Source: Dendrophyllia cribrosa
Taxonomy: Eukaryota; Cnidaria; Anthozoa; Scleractinia; Dendrophylliidae
DNA length: 64,000 nt
Direction of reading: 5' to 3'
NCBI GenBank assembly: GCA_024195265.1
Contig: JAJLRJ010000008.1
Location: forward strand, 23,348,958-23,412,957
Shown: positions 30,771-43,025 of the stretch, in pieces
How the letters are laid out: the number at the start of each line of letters is the position of its first letter
How positions within the stretch are numbered: the first letter of the stretch is position 1
The notes under the pieces: model-generated
The model's input: the letters and a program-made list of their open reading frames with translations, nothing else
Databases searched by the model: none
Told to the model about the DNA's origin: nothing
Translations under genes and position numbers: made by a program

Positions 30771-31301
30771 AATTTTGCACGCTTCCATGAATATTAAGAG
30801 GAACAAGTGCTCGCTAAAGACTTAGATTATTATGTAATTTTACTTTTATAAGCTGATGGATTTTTATAAAATCAGTTACAGAATTTAACATGAGAACACT
30901 TGAGACAATTTGAAATTTTCTAAGGTATGCATGTACACAAATAAAATTACTTGTGTTTGCCGTATATAACCCTATTAAAAGCCTCCGGAAACTGCGCAAA
31001 GAGAAATAACATCGCACACTCTATTTATACATATACGAGCAAACGTCCATTTCGATTAATATAGGAGAGCCCATTTGTAACTCCTGGTATTTTTGGAGTA
31101 GACTATTTTGCTTAAGCATGAGAAGACATAATATTTAGATTTTTTTAAACTGTTTTAACAACGAGTTTTTGTTCTAAAAATAACCTACTGATGAATACAA
31201 CAGGCAGCATTCTCCGATTATCGTCTCCTTATTGATACTGTCTAAAGCTGTGTTATGTCTAGATGAACAGCATACGCTACAAGCACTCAAATTTAACGGA
31301 A

Positions 31302-34300
31302 CTAGTTGAACTTGGAATAGAACGCAAGTTCTTCTGGTTTCAAATCTCGTAATTTAGCGATGTAATCAGACGAGCGAACGACATATCGCTGGATATGATC
31401 TCGAGTATCTTGGTGCCAACTGCCACATCGGCTCTCAGAACCGCTCACTTGTTCCGGTGCGTGATTGGCATCTTTCTTATCTCTCCTCGTGCAATCTTTC
31501 TCGGTTAATTGGTTCTGAGTGTTTGAAGGAGCAAGAATTGTTTCTTTCCCGAGTTTTTCCACGGCGGTATAAGCCCCTGGTGAAGCTTCGCTCGGCATTT
31601 CCTGTTTAAGAGCAGAGAGTCTCTCAGAAGAATGTGCTGGAAGTATCAACTGGTCTGCCATTTCAAAATGATCGTTGAGGCTCGGATAAGTCATGGACTG
31701 GTCATAATCCAAGAAATCCGAAACTGGAGGTTCTGGTAATGTTCCCCCGCCTAACTCAGGATCCATAGCCATGTTTTCAACCGACCTTGTAATTTCTTTC
31801 AGTTTTGCTCCAATACTTTTCAAGGATGGTAGCGATGTTTTACTTCGCCCGGATCCACTTAGACATTCGTCGCTCCGCCTTCGCGCCCTTGTCTGCCATA
31901 TCATCGGACTCAATTCCGTGTTTCCTGAATAGCTGAAGTCCCTTCCCAATCTATGAATCTCAAAAGTCGAGGAAGATCGTTGGGCACTCATCTTCGCCTC
32001 CCTTGCTTTCATTTCCCTTAGCAGTTGATCTGTAAATTGCGTAGTTTTCACCAGAAATGCGTTTTCTTCGGCGGATGTTGACAGTTTTCTCATCTCCTTT
32101 TTCATCTCCTTGTTCTCTAGTCGTAGTTCTTCGATCTCTTTCAAGGCGCTCTTCAACTGTTGCTTCAAGTCTTTTACTTCCTCGCCCATATTTTGAAACG
32201 AGAAATTATTTTGATTTTCTTGGCTTATTTTTATGCTTTTCTTTGGCCCATCGGAATCAAATCTGGTACTTGGGTGATTCCTTTCTGTTAGTGTAGCTTG
32301 ATACTTGGTAGCAAAACCCTCCAAAGCCCTCTTGTCTTGCTCATTTTTACTTCCGGTTATAACATCATCTTCGTACGTGTTTGCAAAGCTCCTTCTATTT
32401 GCTTCTTGTTCTTTGCCAATGTTCCCAGGATACATCGCGACGATATGGTCTTTAAGCATCCCATGATGCCTTGGTAGGTTTTCTCCATTTGACAGGTAAC
32501 CGGAAGACGCAATATCAGGGGAGGTGGGTGGGGACGATTCTTGGTCTTCACTGTTTTGCGAGCGCATTCTTCTATTCTTGCGCGCTGAACGTGGATCTTC
32601 TCTCTCTAACATCTCGTCTTTCTTCTCAACAGGGTTTGTCTTAGATTTTGCTAAACCGTATTCCACGTTTCGGACTGTAGAACAGCTTTCATTTTTCGAA
32701 AAGAGTTCACCTGGGATGTCAACAATTTGCATTGTGTCGTCTTTGTCATCTGCAAATTCTTCACAGGTTTCAAAAGAAGAATTAGCTTGGCTGGAAACAT
32801 TTATTTCTGATGACGAATTCTGAAAATTATCGAGATAGAAACTATCTTTAGGTTTTTCTAAGGGAGATGAATTTTCATCCCAAGACTCAAATTCACTCAA
32901 CTCCAAGGAAGAACTTGCTGAAATTTCTGCCTGAGGGACATTGTCACGAGGCGTCACGGTTTCTTCTTGCAGTGAATTTTCAAGCGAGCCATTCTCAATC
33001 AATAGCTTTTCGCATTCGTTTTTTAACGGGTCCACTAAGTGCAGAAAAACAGTTCCATTTATTGCTGACTCATTCGATGAATCTCTTTCATCCTTTTGAG
33101 TGGAAGGAAATGAAAGCAGATCGGCACCATAAGCCATCGCCTTTTCATCTTTCTTTACTTCGGCGCCTGTTTCTTCTAAAAAACGATGTTCCGCGAGATT
33201 CTCATCTAGTGTTCTCAAATCAACACTTTTAAGTTGCTTGTCTGGCACTTTTAGGACTTCTTCACTAAACTCTTTCTCTTTCTCAAACTGTTGTTGGTTC
33301 CATTTCTCAGTTTCACTTGCCAACTCACCATTTGTCAGACTCTTACTTTCTATACCTTTTAATTCTTCCCCCTGTTTTTTAAATGCGTCTTCGTCGTTTT
33401 TAATTTCCTTTAGTTCTCTTTCGACGTTCTTGTCCTTTTCCTCGCGCTCAACCTCACTTCTAACCTCGACATTTTTTTCGCTCTTTAAGTCTTTCATTTC
33501 CTCTTCCTGTGTTTTCATTACTTCTTTAAGTTCTTCCATTTCCTTTTGTATCTTCGCAAGTTCTTCCTCGGCTCGTTCCCGCTGTCTTACTGCATTTGCC
33601 AATTTAAAGGTAAGCGTGCAGACTTGCTGTGTTTTCAAACTTTTCACATCGCTCGAAGTTTTCTTTTCGCGTTCCAACTCTTCCTTTATCGTTTTCACTT
33701 CAGTCTTTAATTCCGCATTAACATGCTGCAAAAGTTCTACTTCGGGAGAAACTTCCTTTTTGCTTGAATTGAGACTGGAATCTTCAGCCTTCTCTACGTT
33801 CTGCCAGAGATAAACAGAAAAAAAAAACTAATTAAGCTATAGAGCTTATTTATTACAATTGGTGAAAATGGGCGATAATGTGTTATTCAGTAATAAAACG
33901 TTTGAAAATTTTAACCATTAGCGCGTAGATTATTATGAATAATAAAAATTCGCTTTTACCGCAAATGATGTAGATTGGACTTAGCATGTTTATCACCAAA
34001 GTTAATTAACAACGTTTAATTTTGCATGTATTTTCAATGCATCTTTTATTCTATTGTTGAGTTCCTGCCAAGCCATATCAACCACAGGTGGTTACTTCCC
34101 TATAGTCATAGAGCGATTTTCCCGTGAGTGTCGTAAAACCAAAACCTAGGTAATTATACTCGCCAATCACAACAAGCGCAGATAATCCAATGAACCAATC
34201 AGAACTCGAAGCAAATACATGTAACCGGTGTCAATGGCGGGAAACACGCGCTTGCAAGTCATAATTGGTTTTAGTTTTGAGAAAGTGGCGCGAGATTTTT

Positions 34301-37300
34301 AAGCAAATCGCAAAGCGGAACAATGCACTGGTACTCAACTGATTGAAAACCGCTATATAAGCTACATAGGTATGTGCAACCGAAGGGTATGCTTTTCCAG
34401 CCTGCATTTTGGCGGGAATAGGTATAGATTTAGACTATTTAGATTTGAAAATGGGGACGTTTTACCTTCTACGCCCCTCCCCCCCCCCCCCCTCCCCCCC
34501 CCAGGATTGTACAAGTCAGATTGAACTGAGTGGAGTTTGGAAACTATCGGTTTTACCAAAGCTACTCCCCTAGTTCAGTTGCCTATTATAAGGGAAACGT
34601 TTGCAGGCCACACTTATCGTGAAGTTGAGTTTTGAAAAAGGTGTTGGATGAGATTCTCCTTTTATTATTACATTATATTTCGCCGAATTATTCTGCTTTC
34701 AAGACACGAACTTCCCTTCAATATTAGCCTTTGGCTCTTAATTATATTCCCGAAAACTGAAAATACTACTCAGATTTTTATCTATTTTATGACAGGCAGC
34801 GCTTTTTATTGCCATGTAAACTGATCCAAAATGCTATCACTTATTCATAAAACGTTCTGAAGTTAATAAATTTATAAACAAAGACAACAATTGTGTTTTT
34901 TATGGTTTTGATAACTGAAACAACTTTCTCGAGGCTTTAAATAAAACGGAACGAACTATTTGTATTTGTGACCTCTAAATTCAAACAGTCACTCACGATA
35001 TGTCAATACTTTTTTTAATAACCAAAGCTTTAAAGGTTCGACAGTTGGGTTTTGTCTTTGGTTTTCTTGTATTATGTTTGGTAGTGGTGTTCAGTAAACT
35101 TTTATTTACCTTTACTTTCAATATTTTCACTCGGCCTTATTTGAAGAAAACAGAGAAAGAAATGTGGAATTGTGCACTTCGACACATCGTTGAAAAGTGT
35201 AGCAAGATTAAGTGCTGAAAACCATTAACTTATTCTTTTGCTGTCTGGCGTATTCTTTGAGAAATGATTAAATTAATAAGCGAAATTCTTAAGTTGTGAT
35301 TGTAGTCTCACACAACGCTATACTTACATGTTGTTTACTTGTCTTTCTTTTTACTCGTTTCAGCATCTTCCCTCAGTGACAATCTTACACGGTACTCAGT
35401 GTTGTTCTTGTTCACTCTCTTACGCTTTTAGTTTTATAAGAACATAACCTGCGAGGTAGGGAATTGATTAATTACATGCAACTCATAGTGCGCTATGGAA
35501 CTATCATTAAGTCGTCCAAGATTCGCGCGAAGAGTTCATTCTCCACTCTATAGTAACTGTACTCGTCACTAAAGTTTGAATGTTAAAGGTAGAAACGGTT
35601 TCTGTCAGCAACTTCTCCCGGTATACTGAGCACGCTAAAGTAATGGTGAAATTTTTGAAGCGTCTGTTTATTAATATTGACTTTAGTTTTAGAAAAAGAG
35701 AACAGCTAGAGGACAGGATAACTTATTAGGTAGATACAAATACAAGCTTGTGTTGTTTGTTTACTATGAAGTAGTTGATATTGACGCAAAACAAAAATTG
35801 CGGTTTGAAGAAGGCTTTAACTAATACTTCAGAACTTTTCAGCATGCTAAAATGAAAATGATTTTCACTACTCGAATACACGCAGTATGTTCACAACACA
35901 ACAAAAACAACAAACCTGAGAATAGCACTGAGAGAAGATAATGCGACGAAAGCTTTTCTTTTTAACTTCACCACGAAACATAGGCTTGTTTCAGTTCTAG
36001 AGTCTCCGCAATGCCGGATTTCCGTGTGTAATTTCAGCTACCAATAAGTCACACCAAGTTTAAGTTTACTAAACTAATGTCAAGTTGCCTTTCAGCTGTA
36101 ATCTTCACGGACCGAATGCCGAAATAGCGTGGCTCATTAAATGTAAACCGGCCAGTTAACAAAGGATGAATATCATTTAAAATCTTTTCAAGTCAAATTC
36201 CTTACAATAAGGTACTTGACTGTTATGCAAATAACATTTCGAGAAACGAGGACAGCTTTAATCCGGCCCTATTCATAACGATATTACAAATTGTTACTTG
36301 TGAATTATCTGTTCATTTAATTAAGAGAGCTTAAAGCGCACTGACTCCCAGAAAGCAAACATTGAGTTTTGAAGATTACAGAGATAATGGAAAACAAAAA
36401 TGTTCAAAAAATATATTAAATTTAGTGTTTACATACACGTATATAACAACAGGAAAAAAATATTCTCTCCATTCTTTCTATTTTCATGATGTCATACAAG
36501 TCACCAGGCGAAGGAACTATTCTGTCTGAGTAAAACTTGACATCGTGAAATATTCTCTTGAAGTATTGTTCACGACAAAGAGGGGACCACGCTACTCTAT
36601 GAAAGGCATCACTAAGTGTCCTCATCTATAAAAGTTCACCAAAACTAAAACCAAAACCAAAGTAGTTACTCTGACCAATCACAGAACTCGCAGACAATCC
36701 GATGAACCAATCAGAACTCGAGGCAAATACATGCAGCCGGCACCAAGCGCGGGAAAACGCGTGCGAGCAAATCACGATTGGTTTTGGTTTTATTTCTGAT
36801 TGGTTGAGAAAATGGCGCGAGATCTTTTAGCCAATCACAAAGCATAGCAATGCAAAACCAATCAAAGCAATTACGAAATTACTTTCGACACTTAATTGAA
36901 AACTGCTCTAAATAGAGACTTATATAGCGTACATGTCACATGTCTCATGGCGCTTTACATACACTTATGAGAATGTGATCGGACGTCAGCTTATGAAGGC
37001 GCCTCAGGCAGCCGCTATCGGTCCATTGTTGATCTCATCTCCCCCACCCCACCCATGAACAATGTATGGCACTGAGGGTGGTCACAGCCAAAGTTTTGTT
37101 ACGTCCTCAGTGGTTCTTTTACGTCCCCATCGGAGACGGGACCGCCATTTCTACGTGGTTATCCGAGCCACGTGAAGGTCTAACTATTTTGCAGATGTCA
37201 TTGCAAAGGTAGCACCTTCGTCCTCAGGAGAAATATAAAAATGACAAATAACTCTGTCAAATATGAAGTATTTGTTTATCAATGCTGGATATAGGTGACG

Positions 37301-40300
37301 ATAAAGAGAGTAAAGGACTGAACAATACATTTCTGCTTGCACCGACTTCAACTGCTCGCTTTTCAGATTTTTTAACTGAGGATGGTGAAAAAAATTTATG
37401 TTTCTAGTAATAAAATGGAAAATGATAGAAAGCAGGAGCCGAACGCAAGTGTTTCGGCAGCCGTTTAGAAATCTACCACGAGTGCTTTCATAACTTAAAG
37501 AAAGAAAGAAACAAAGGAACAAAGAACTAAAATAAAATAGTCTTATGAAAGGTGATTACATCGAAAAAAAGTTATAATAATTTTTTTTTAAACTTTGCAC
37601 AGTAGTCTAGCGCATCACAAATATATAATAAAAACAGTGGGTCACCATTCCTGTTTTTAAAGGGCTGTGGTATAGAACTACTTTGCTATCTTGTGACGAC
37701 AATATTGAAAATCGTAACCTTGAGCGAGAGACAACCAGTATTTCCAGAAAGTTGTTACTAGCAATGAAATATTAGTATTATTTTCTATGGAGGGTCCAGA
37801 CTCCATCGTAAGGGAGGGCCCGGAGTGAATAAGAGGGGGGCCCAGAGTGCATATGAGGGGGCCCGGAGTGAATAAGAGAGGGGCCGGGTGAATAAGAGGG
37901 GGGCCCAGAGTGTATAAGTGGGGTGCCCGGAGTACATAAGATGGGGGCCCAGAGTGAATAAGAGGGGGGCCCGGAGTGCATATGAGGGGGCCCGGAGTGA
38001 ATAAGAGAGGGTCCGGGTGAATAAGAGGGGGCCCCAGAGTGTATAAGTGGGGTGCCCGGAGTACATAAGATGGGGGCCCAGAGTGAATAAGAGGGGGGCC
38101 CGGAGTGCATAAGAGGAGGGTCCAGAGTGAAAATGTTAGAGACTGAAAACTGAAGAGGGAGCCGGGATTAGGGGAAACCCGGGCCTCCAGGCGCCTCCCC
38201 TAGATCCGCAGTAAAACGCCTTCAAGTCGCCGAGAAAGAGAAACTAATGAAATAATAGGGCAATTTCAGCGTCTGCACGCTCCCAGTGAAACGCTAAAAA
38301 CTGTAGATTATAAAAGTGATTCCATGAGAATATTTCAAAATCGAATAATGAAAAATGCTTCAAATTTGGACATATCCTGGACAATAGCATTTTCTTCAAA
38401 CACATGGAATAAAAAAAATGGTCACTTTGCTCGTTTAACAGAGAACAACGACTTTTTTTCTGAAGTTATCCATAAAGGAAACTTTCTTGGTTCGGAATGC
38501 GCGCGCGCTCATGTACAATACAAACCATTGGGAGTTACATGTTTCAACCCCTTTGTGCATATGATGCCCGATTTAGGGTGTTAGCTCTATTGTACATTGT
38601 ACACATTCATTGTATTAGGTAAAATTATGTATTCTAATATATTCTATGGTATTGTATTCTATTGTATTGTCGTTCTTTTGTGCTCTAATATTCTATTGTT
38701 TTAACAAAAGAATAAGTGTTACCCCTAAATCGCGCATGGTATACCTTTGTGCGTTTCTCCTGAGATTAAATATTTAATTTAATAGTTCCTTCATCTACAC
38801 GTATTAACATTAGCGTTTAATACGTTTGATAGTTACAAAATTATTTACACAGAAAAGAGTATTGCATTCGTAATAAATTGAGAACAGTTGATGATTATAC
38901 GATAGTTTCTTCTATTTTAACGAATGGCTCGATAAAGACTCGTTATATAATGTTCTATTTACATGTGCTCCGAAACCTATGACAACTGAAAATATCAGTG
39001 TAACTTTACCAAAAATTACAAGCTAACAACAATGCATTTTATTTCCAAAGTCATGGAACACTCGAGGGAAAAAAATTAGCTTGATTTTTTGCGTTACAAA
39101 GAGGGCACTTCGTGTAAGAAAAGATAAGGTATTTTTTTCTTTGAAAGGTCGAGTAAACAATAATATAGCTCCTCTTATTTGCGTGCTCACGGTGATACGC
39201 CAAGCAAAACGTATTATTTCCATCAACCCTGCCCGTAAAAGTCCTAAATGGGATAATGGAATTTATATGTCGCAGAGACTTAATTTTTGTTTCTTTATAG
39301 TTACAAAATAACTCAATTTAATTCCAAAACAATGATAATAAATTGACTAAAACTGAAGGCAAAAAGCCTGGAAAGTCTATGCAGATTTAGACTAAGAGTA
39401 GTCCCTCATTTTTCCTCAGGGATAGTAGAGCGAGCGAAACGCGAGCGCGCGTGAAAATCACGCCACGCGAGAAAGGCGATTTTTCTCTCTCCTCGCCGCG
39501 TCTCGCCTTTCTCGCGTGTGCTGATTTTCACGATACTATAAGAAGCAAGGGCTGACAACTGCGTAGAAAAAGTAACGCACCAATGGCATGATTGAGACCA
39601 AACCGAAAGTTTAAATGCAACTGTGGACAGCTGTTTCGCCGTTATTGCGGCCCATCAGCACAGTGTAGCAACAAGTTCGAGTGACTAACCTGACTGAGTT
39701 AGCACTTTACTAATGTGCACTTGGTTATAAACTCCGGATATGACATCAAGATCATATGTCTGTCTACGTGCACAGCTTATGCCATACACGCGCGCTCGCG
39801 TTTCGCTCGCTGAGGAAAAATGAGGGACTACTCGTAGTCTAATGCAGATTCAGTCAGTAAAACCTTCTTGATAAGTATACCAATACTAAGTCTAGACCAC
39901 CACCCCACCCCCTCCCCCCTTGACAGGTATACCAATACTAAGTCTAGTCCACCCCTCCCCTCCACCACTCTTAAATTGAACTGTTATTTTCTTATCCAAC
40001 AAACACTAAGCTCACCACTCCAAAACTATGGGGAGTATGGACCTTTAGCTATTCGGGTAAAAACAACCCCAGGGCTGGAATACAATTCGACCCATTGATT
40101 TTTCAGTGATTTCGAAGCTGGAAGAAATAAAATGTGCATGAGTTCGCGCGAATATTGGCAAAACATTTTGACGTAGGACGGAAGAAAAGCAGGAACTAGG
40201 AATCTCGTAACTAAGGAAGAGCACATTTCTCGGCGTTAGCGTTTGGCAGCCTAGCTCTTAGCTCTCTTGTACGCGTAGGTAAGGCATTGGCCATACCTTT

Positions 40301-43025
40301 CTTGCAGTTACAGTTTGTCTTAGCTCTTAGTAGACCTTCTTTACCAAACGTAACGTGTATCCCTGTACGTTCCCCAAATGATCCCAAAATAACTTGTTTG
40401 TGCCAAGGATCTTTATAGTTTCCGGAGTGGCTATTTATTACTGTACATAATTTTTGTAAGGAAAGATGTTCTATTTCTCTCTCTTCCGAAAAGAGACCTC
40501 TATTCTTTGATTATCCTAACATTTAGATACTTATCGCGCTTCTATGGTTAATGATCGAGAGGAGACTATAGGGAAACTGAGAGGAAAAAACTGGGGAAGG
40601 ATGGAAATGCGCCTTTGTCTACCACCTCTCCCCGTTTCCTTATTTTCTTTCTTCGCTCAAAGAATCTCTATATTACAGTTAGCGCACGTGATGTGAGATT
40701 GTTGGTCCTTCATTTTATATAGAACAGGATCTGTGTCGAGTCTTGCCAGGTTCATTGGCGCCCTGCAATCAAACCAAACTAACTGTTAGAGGTAGAACAA
40801 TAAAAACAGAAGCCAATCCTAAAACAATAAGCTTACATGTATTGGTGAGGGCGCTGGCTTCCACCAATGTTAATAACGGGGTTAGTTTCTAAAGAAATTG
40901 TGGCGCTGCGCCGTGGGTGGCTCGTTCGTTCGATCGCTCCGCGCTCCAAAGCTCGACTTATGGGCAAGTCTATATGGCAGGTTGAAAAACATGAAAATTA
41001 GCTAAAATTCGGTTTATCATTCGCTCTGACGAAGGGCTAGCGCTCGAAACGTCAGCTTTTAAATCTCTTTACGGTTTTACGGTGGCCAATTTACCTTACT
41101 TCCCCACCCCTCCCCCCCCCCCCGTCAGCTTTTGAGTATCTTTACGGTGACCAATATACCTTACTCCCCCACCCCTCCCCCACCCCCGTCCCCCGTCAGC
41201 TTTTGAAGCTCTTTACGGTGACCAATTTACCTTATCAACTCAGTTGAGAAGACCAAATTTTCATGTTTCACTTCCCCACCCCTCCCCCCCGTTAGCTTTT
41301 GAATCTCTTTACGGTGACCAATTTACCTTCTTAACTCATTTAATAAAACCAAGAGTCGGCGTCAAATATGAGTTGATTTTAAAGTTGCTTCTCGTCCCTG
41401 GAGGCCGCTCTCGAAAGTCACGATACCTTTTCGGGCCTGGATCTGTATTTTTAATTATCACGGTAGTTTTTAGCTCGCACCGTGAAACCAGCGCGACTTG
41501 TCTCGCCAACTTAGAATGTTATTATTAAGCTTTCAAAACCAACAAAATATGAATCTTTAACCTAACCATCGTGCAAATAAGATAGCTTACCGAGCCCGAA
41601 AAGTTATATTCCTCCCTGCGCAAAAACCAACATTTCTAAATTTCATGCAAACGTACTACAACTTTGCAAAACTGCAGCCTGCTAAGATTATCAACATCCA
41701 GCAAAGAAGCACCGAAGCTACATCTACCGTACTAAAAAAAGAACAATTTTAAAGAAATTTGATGTTCTCTAAATTTTGCCTTATGACGACTTTTGTTTGT
41801 ATTCAGTTTTATTCCACCTCACCCCTAAAATCAGTTTCCTTTTCAAAACCGGAATTCTTATTTCCTTCAACGGACGTACGTGCCCCCGTTAATTTTGAAA
41901 GGCTTTTCCCAGTTTTTCATTGAGAACTCTATATATAATATAAACAGTTTGTCATTATTTTAAGGTACATATACTTCTGTCGTTTTAAAATTTTTCTATT
42001 GATGGATTTGGACTATAAGTCTAATGACCTTTTCCGGCTTCCTTTATTTTGTCAAAGATATTTTTCGTTAACACACTAAACACATAAACCGCTTTCATCT
42101 TCGGCTAAGCAGTAAGGCAATCAAAAACACCCCGATATTTTGTTCTGCCAATAATTACGCGCAATGTTTTGGTTTTTACGCCAGTTTATGGATAAGTTTG
42201 TATTTCCTTTCTAAACAACAGCTGGAAGATTTATTTTTTAATTTTTTTTCTCAAAAATCTGTAAAACATCCGGCCATTCGTGAAAAACAAATTTTAATAA
42301 AGGTGCAAAATTTGTTTTTACTGCATATTTCAAGAGCCCAATTTTAGATAGAAGCATACCCTGCTAGATTAACCTTTGCTTTTTACAGGTAGTTAGGGAT
42401 GTCTCGTACAGATACTATAATAGATAGATAAAAAATCAGACCTAAAGGTCTAATCGAAATCTCCACGTTATTGCCATCACAAGAAACATAGCAATTTATT
42501 TTGATATCCTTGTCAGTTTTTAAAATGAATGTCTTGCCTGTGACGTCAAAAGAAGTATTTGTTTGATTTTTTTTAAAATAACATTTTAATGTAAATGTCA
42601 GCTAAATATGTAAAACCGGCATTGATTAAATGTTCTGCGACTGCGACTAGATAATTAATGACTAAACCTACCTTTTCCCTTGTCCCAACAAAGCAAAATG
42701 GAGGCAAACACTCGTCAAAATCGTCTTCCATGTCGCTTTCCGAGGAGCTCCAATCTTCGACGCGAATCAAGGGAACAGAAAATGTCGAATCTTTCCTCGC
42801 AATCGCTCGTGTTTCGCTCGGGGAATCTTCGGAAATGTCCATATCGGAACCATTGCCGTCTCTCTCCTGCGTGAAAAAATTTGAACTCTCGTCGACCGAC
42901 GCGGTAAAATTGCCATTTATCAGCTGGTTTCCAGTAGAGTAATGCGATATTTCGCTCAAAGAGTTCCCATTTTGGTTTTGATACATACTTCCTTTGCTAT
43001 TAATTCCAGTGAATGAAGTTTCCAT
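31302..43025 (-). CDS. Large coiled-coil protein, two recognised exons
   Basis: Exon 1 (43025-42672, 118 codons) starts at ATG, is Ser/Asp-rich and acidic (SSSESDMEDDFDE), and ends at a phase-0 donor AAAAG|GTAGGT. The main exon (33800-31302) opens after a TTATCTCTGGCAG acceptor in phase 0 and runs 832 codons to a stop. Joined, about 950 aa. From the start of the main exon, several hundred residues are charged and helical (ERERAEEELAKIQKEMEELK pattern), giving a long coiled coil. A second coiled coil lies further on (KDLKQQLKSALKEIEELRLE), then a Ser-rich C-terminal region ending ELAFYSKFN. I do not recognise the family; a structural or scaffold role is a guess. That the two exons belong to one gene is inferred from strand, order and phase; small exons in the 8.9-kb gap could be missed. 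Confidence 0.6.
34109..34357. mobile_element. GAGCAGTTTTCAATTGAG-type MITE, copy 2
   Basis: Ends AGAGCGATTTTCCCGTGAG and ...GATTGAAAACCGCT, with the same interior CCAATCA motifs as 62435-62720. More diverged than that copy. In the long intron of the coiled-coil gene. Confidence 0.75.
34360..34570. repeat. Repeat with poly-C tract
   Basis: Contains ACATAGGTATGTGCAACCG, then a run of C broken by single T at about 34473-34502. Related to the G-run repeat at 25398-25690. Confidence 0.5.
34571..36421. other. Intron or spacer, no supported exon
   Basis: No feature could be supported. A 72-codon plus-strand frame at 35000-35218 starts at ATG and has one hydrophobic stretch (FVFGFLVLCLVVVFSKLLF), but nothing else favours it being a gene. 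Confidence 0.35.
36422..36625 (-). CDS. Possible small exon, 67 codons
   Basis: An open frame starts at ATG immediately after an acceptor-like CTTTTATAG and runs 67 codons (MRTLSDAFHRVAWSPLCREQ...) to a stop. Its composition looks protein-like, and the strand agrees with the coiled-coil gene in whose intron it would lie, but no donor or homology was recognised. It could be an alternative last exon or chance. Confidence 0.2.
   Translation of the reverse strand: MRTLSDAFHRVAWSPLCREQYFKRIFHDVKFYSDRIVPSPGDLYDIMKIERMERIFFSCCYIRVCKH
36630..36910. mobile_element. GAGCAGTTTTCAATTGAG-type MITE, copy 3
   Basis: The right end ...CTTAATTGAAAACTGCTCTA is intact, the left end decayed. The interior matches 62437-62700 closely (ACCAATCAGAACTCGA and similar). 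Confidence 0.78.
36911..37788. other. Intronic stretch, no feature recognised
   Basis: AT-rich with a few repeat-like pieces (CTTATATAGCGTACATG near 36920). No gene supported. Confidence 0.35.
37789..38135. repeat. Minisatellite of about 21-bp units in a 129-bp higher-order period
   Basis: Units of GGGCCCGGAGTGAATAAGAGG type. GTGCCCGGAGTACATAAGAT recurs at 37923 and 38052, a 129-bp spacing, so about six units form a second-level repeat. Both strands stay open in some frames only because 129 is a multiple of three. Confidence 0.88.
38559..38743. mobile_element. 185-bp MITE with 9-bp target duplication
   Basis: CCTTTGTGC flanks both sides (38550-38558 and 38744-38752). Ends TATGATGCCCGATTTAGGG and CCTAAATCGCGCATGGTATA are imperfect inverted repeats. 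The interior is rich in TATTGTATT. Non-coding. Related to 20578-20752. Confidence 0.85.
38760..39378. other. Intronic stretch, no feature recognised
   Basis: AT-rich, only short frames; nothing supported. Confidence 0.35.
39388..39841. mobile_element. 454-bp TIR element with 9-bp target duplication (Mutator-like)
   Basis: ATGCAGATT flanks both ends (39379-39387 and 39842-39850). TIRs run from TAGACTAAGAGTAGTCCCTC on the left to GAGGGACTACTCGTAGTCTA on the right and extend about 60 bases through AGCGAGCGAAACGCGAGCGC, with a small indel. A 9-bp duplication with long TIRs fits a non-autonomous MULE. No transposase. Confidence 0.88.
39851..41020. other. Intronic stretch
   Basis: Two partial copies of ACCAATACTAAGTCTAG near 39880 and 39930 and C-rich runs. 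No gene supported. Confidence 0.35.
41025..41335 (+). repeat. Penelope-like remnant with tandem GTCAGCTTTT units
   Basis: Begins CTCTGACGAAGGGCTAGCGC TCGAAACGTC and is followed by four copies of a 60-100-bp unit, TCAGCTTTTGAATCTCTTTA then CGGTGACCAATTTACCTTA and a C-rich spacer. CTGACGA, a short stem and GAAAC are the conserved core parts of a hammerhead ribozyme, which is known from Penelope-like elements. Stem I and the cleavage site were not found, so the ribozyme reading is tentative. Confidence 0.45.
41336..42571. other. Intronic stretch, no feature recognised
   Basis: Within the first intron of the coiled-coil gene model; no exon or repeat could be supported. Confidence 0.35.

Larger units (their letters stand above)
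14726..30914 (+). repeat. Segmental duplication, right copy (B)
   Basis: Colinear with 6144-12307 but enlarged to about 16 kb. Colinearity breaks at 15038/23347 where the retrotransposon lies, and again in intron 1 of the TIR gene at about 24018-24470 and 24600-26035. The right boundary is near 30914, where similarity to copy A ends. Confidence 0.85.

Noticed and set aside
33238..33813. 191-codon Ser/Phe-rich plus-strand frame
   Set aside because: Exact antisense of the coiled-coil exon; composition is the mirror of Glu/Lys codons.
37778..38110. Gly/Pro/His/Tyr-rich frames of 93-110 codons
   Set aside because: Minisatellite translation; period divisible by three keeps frames open.
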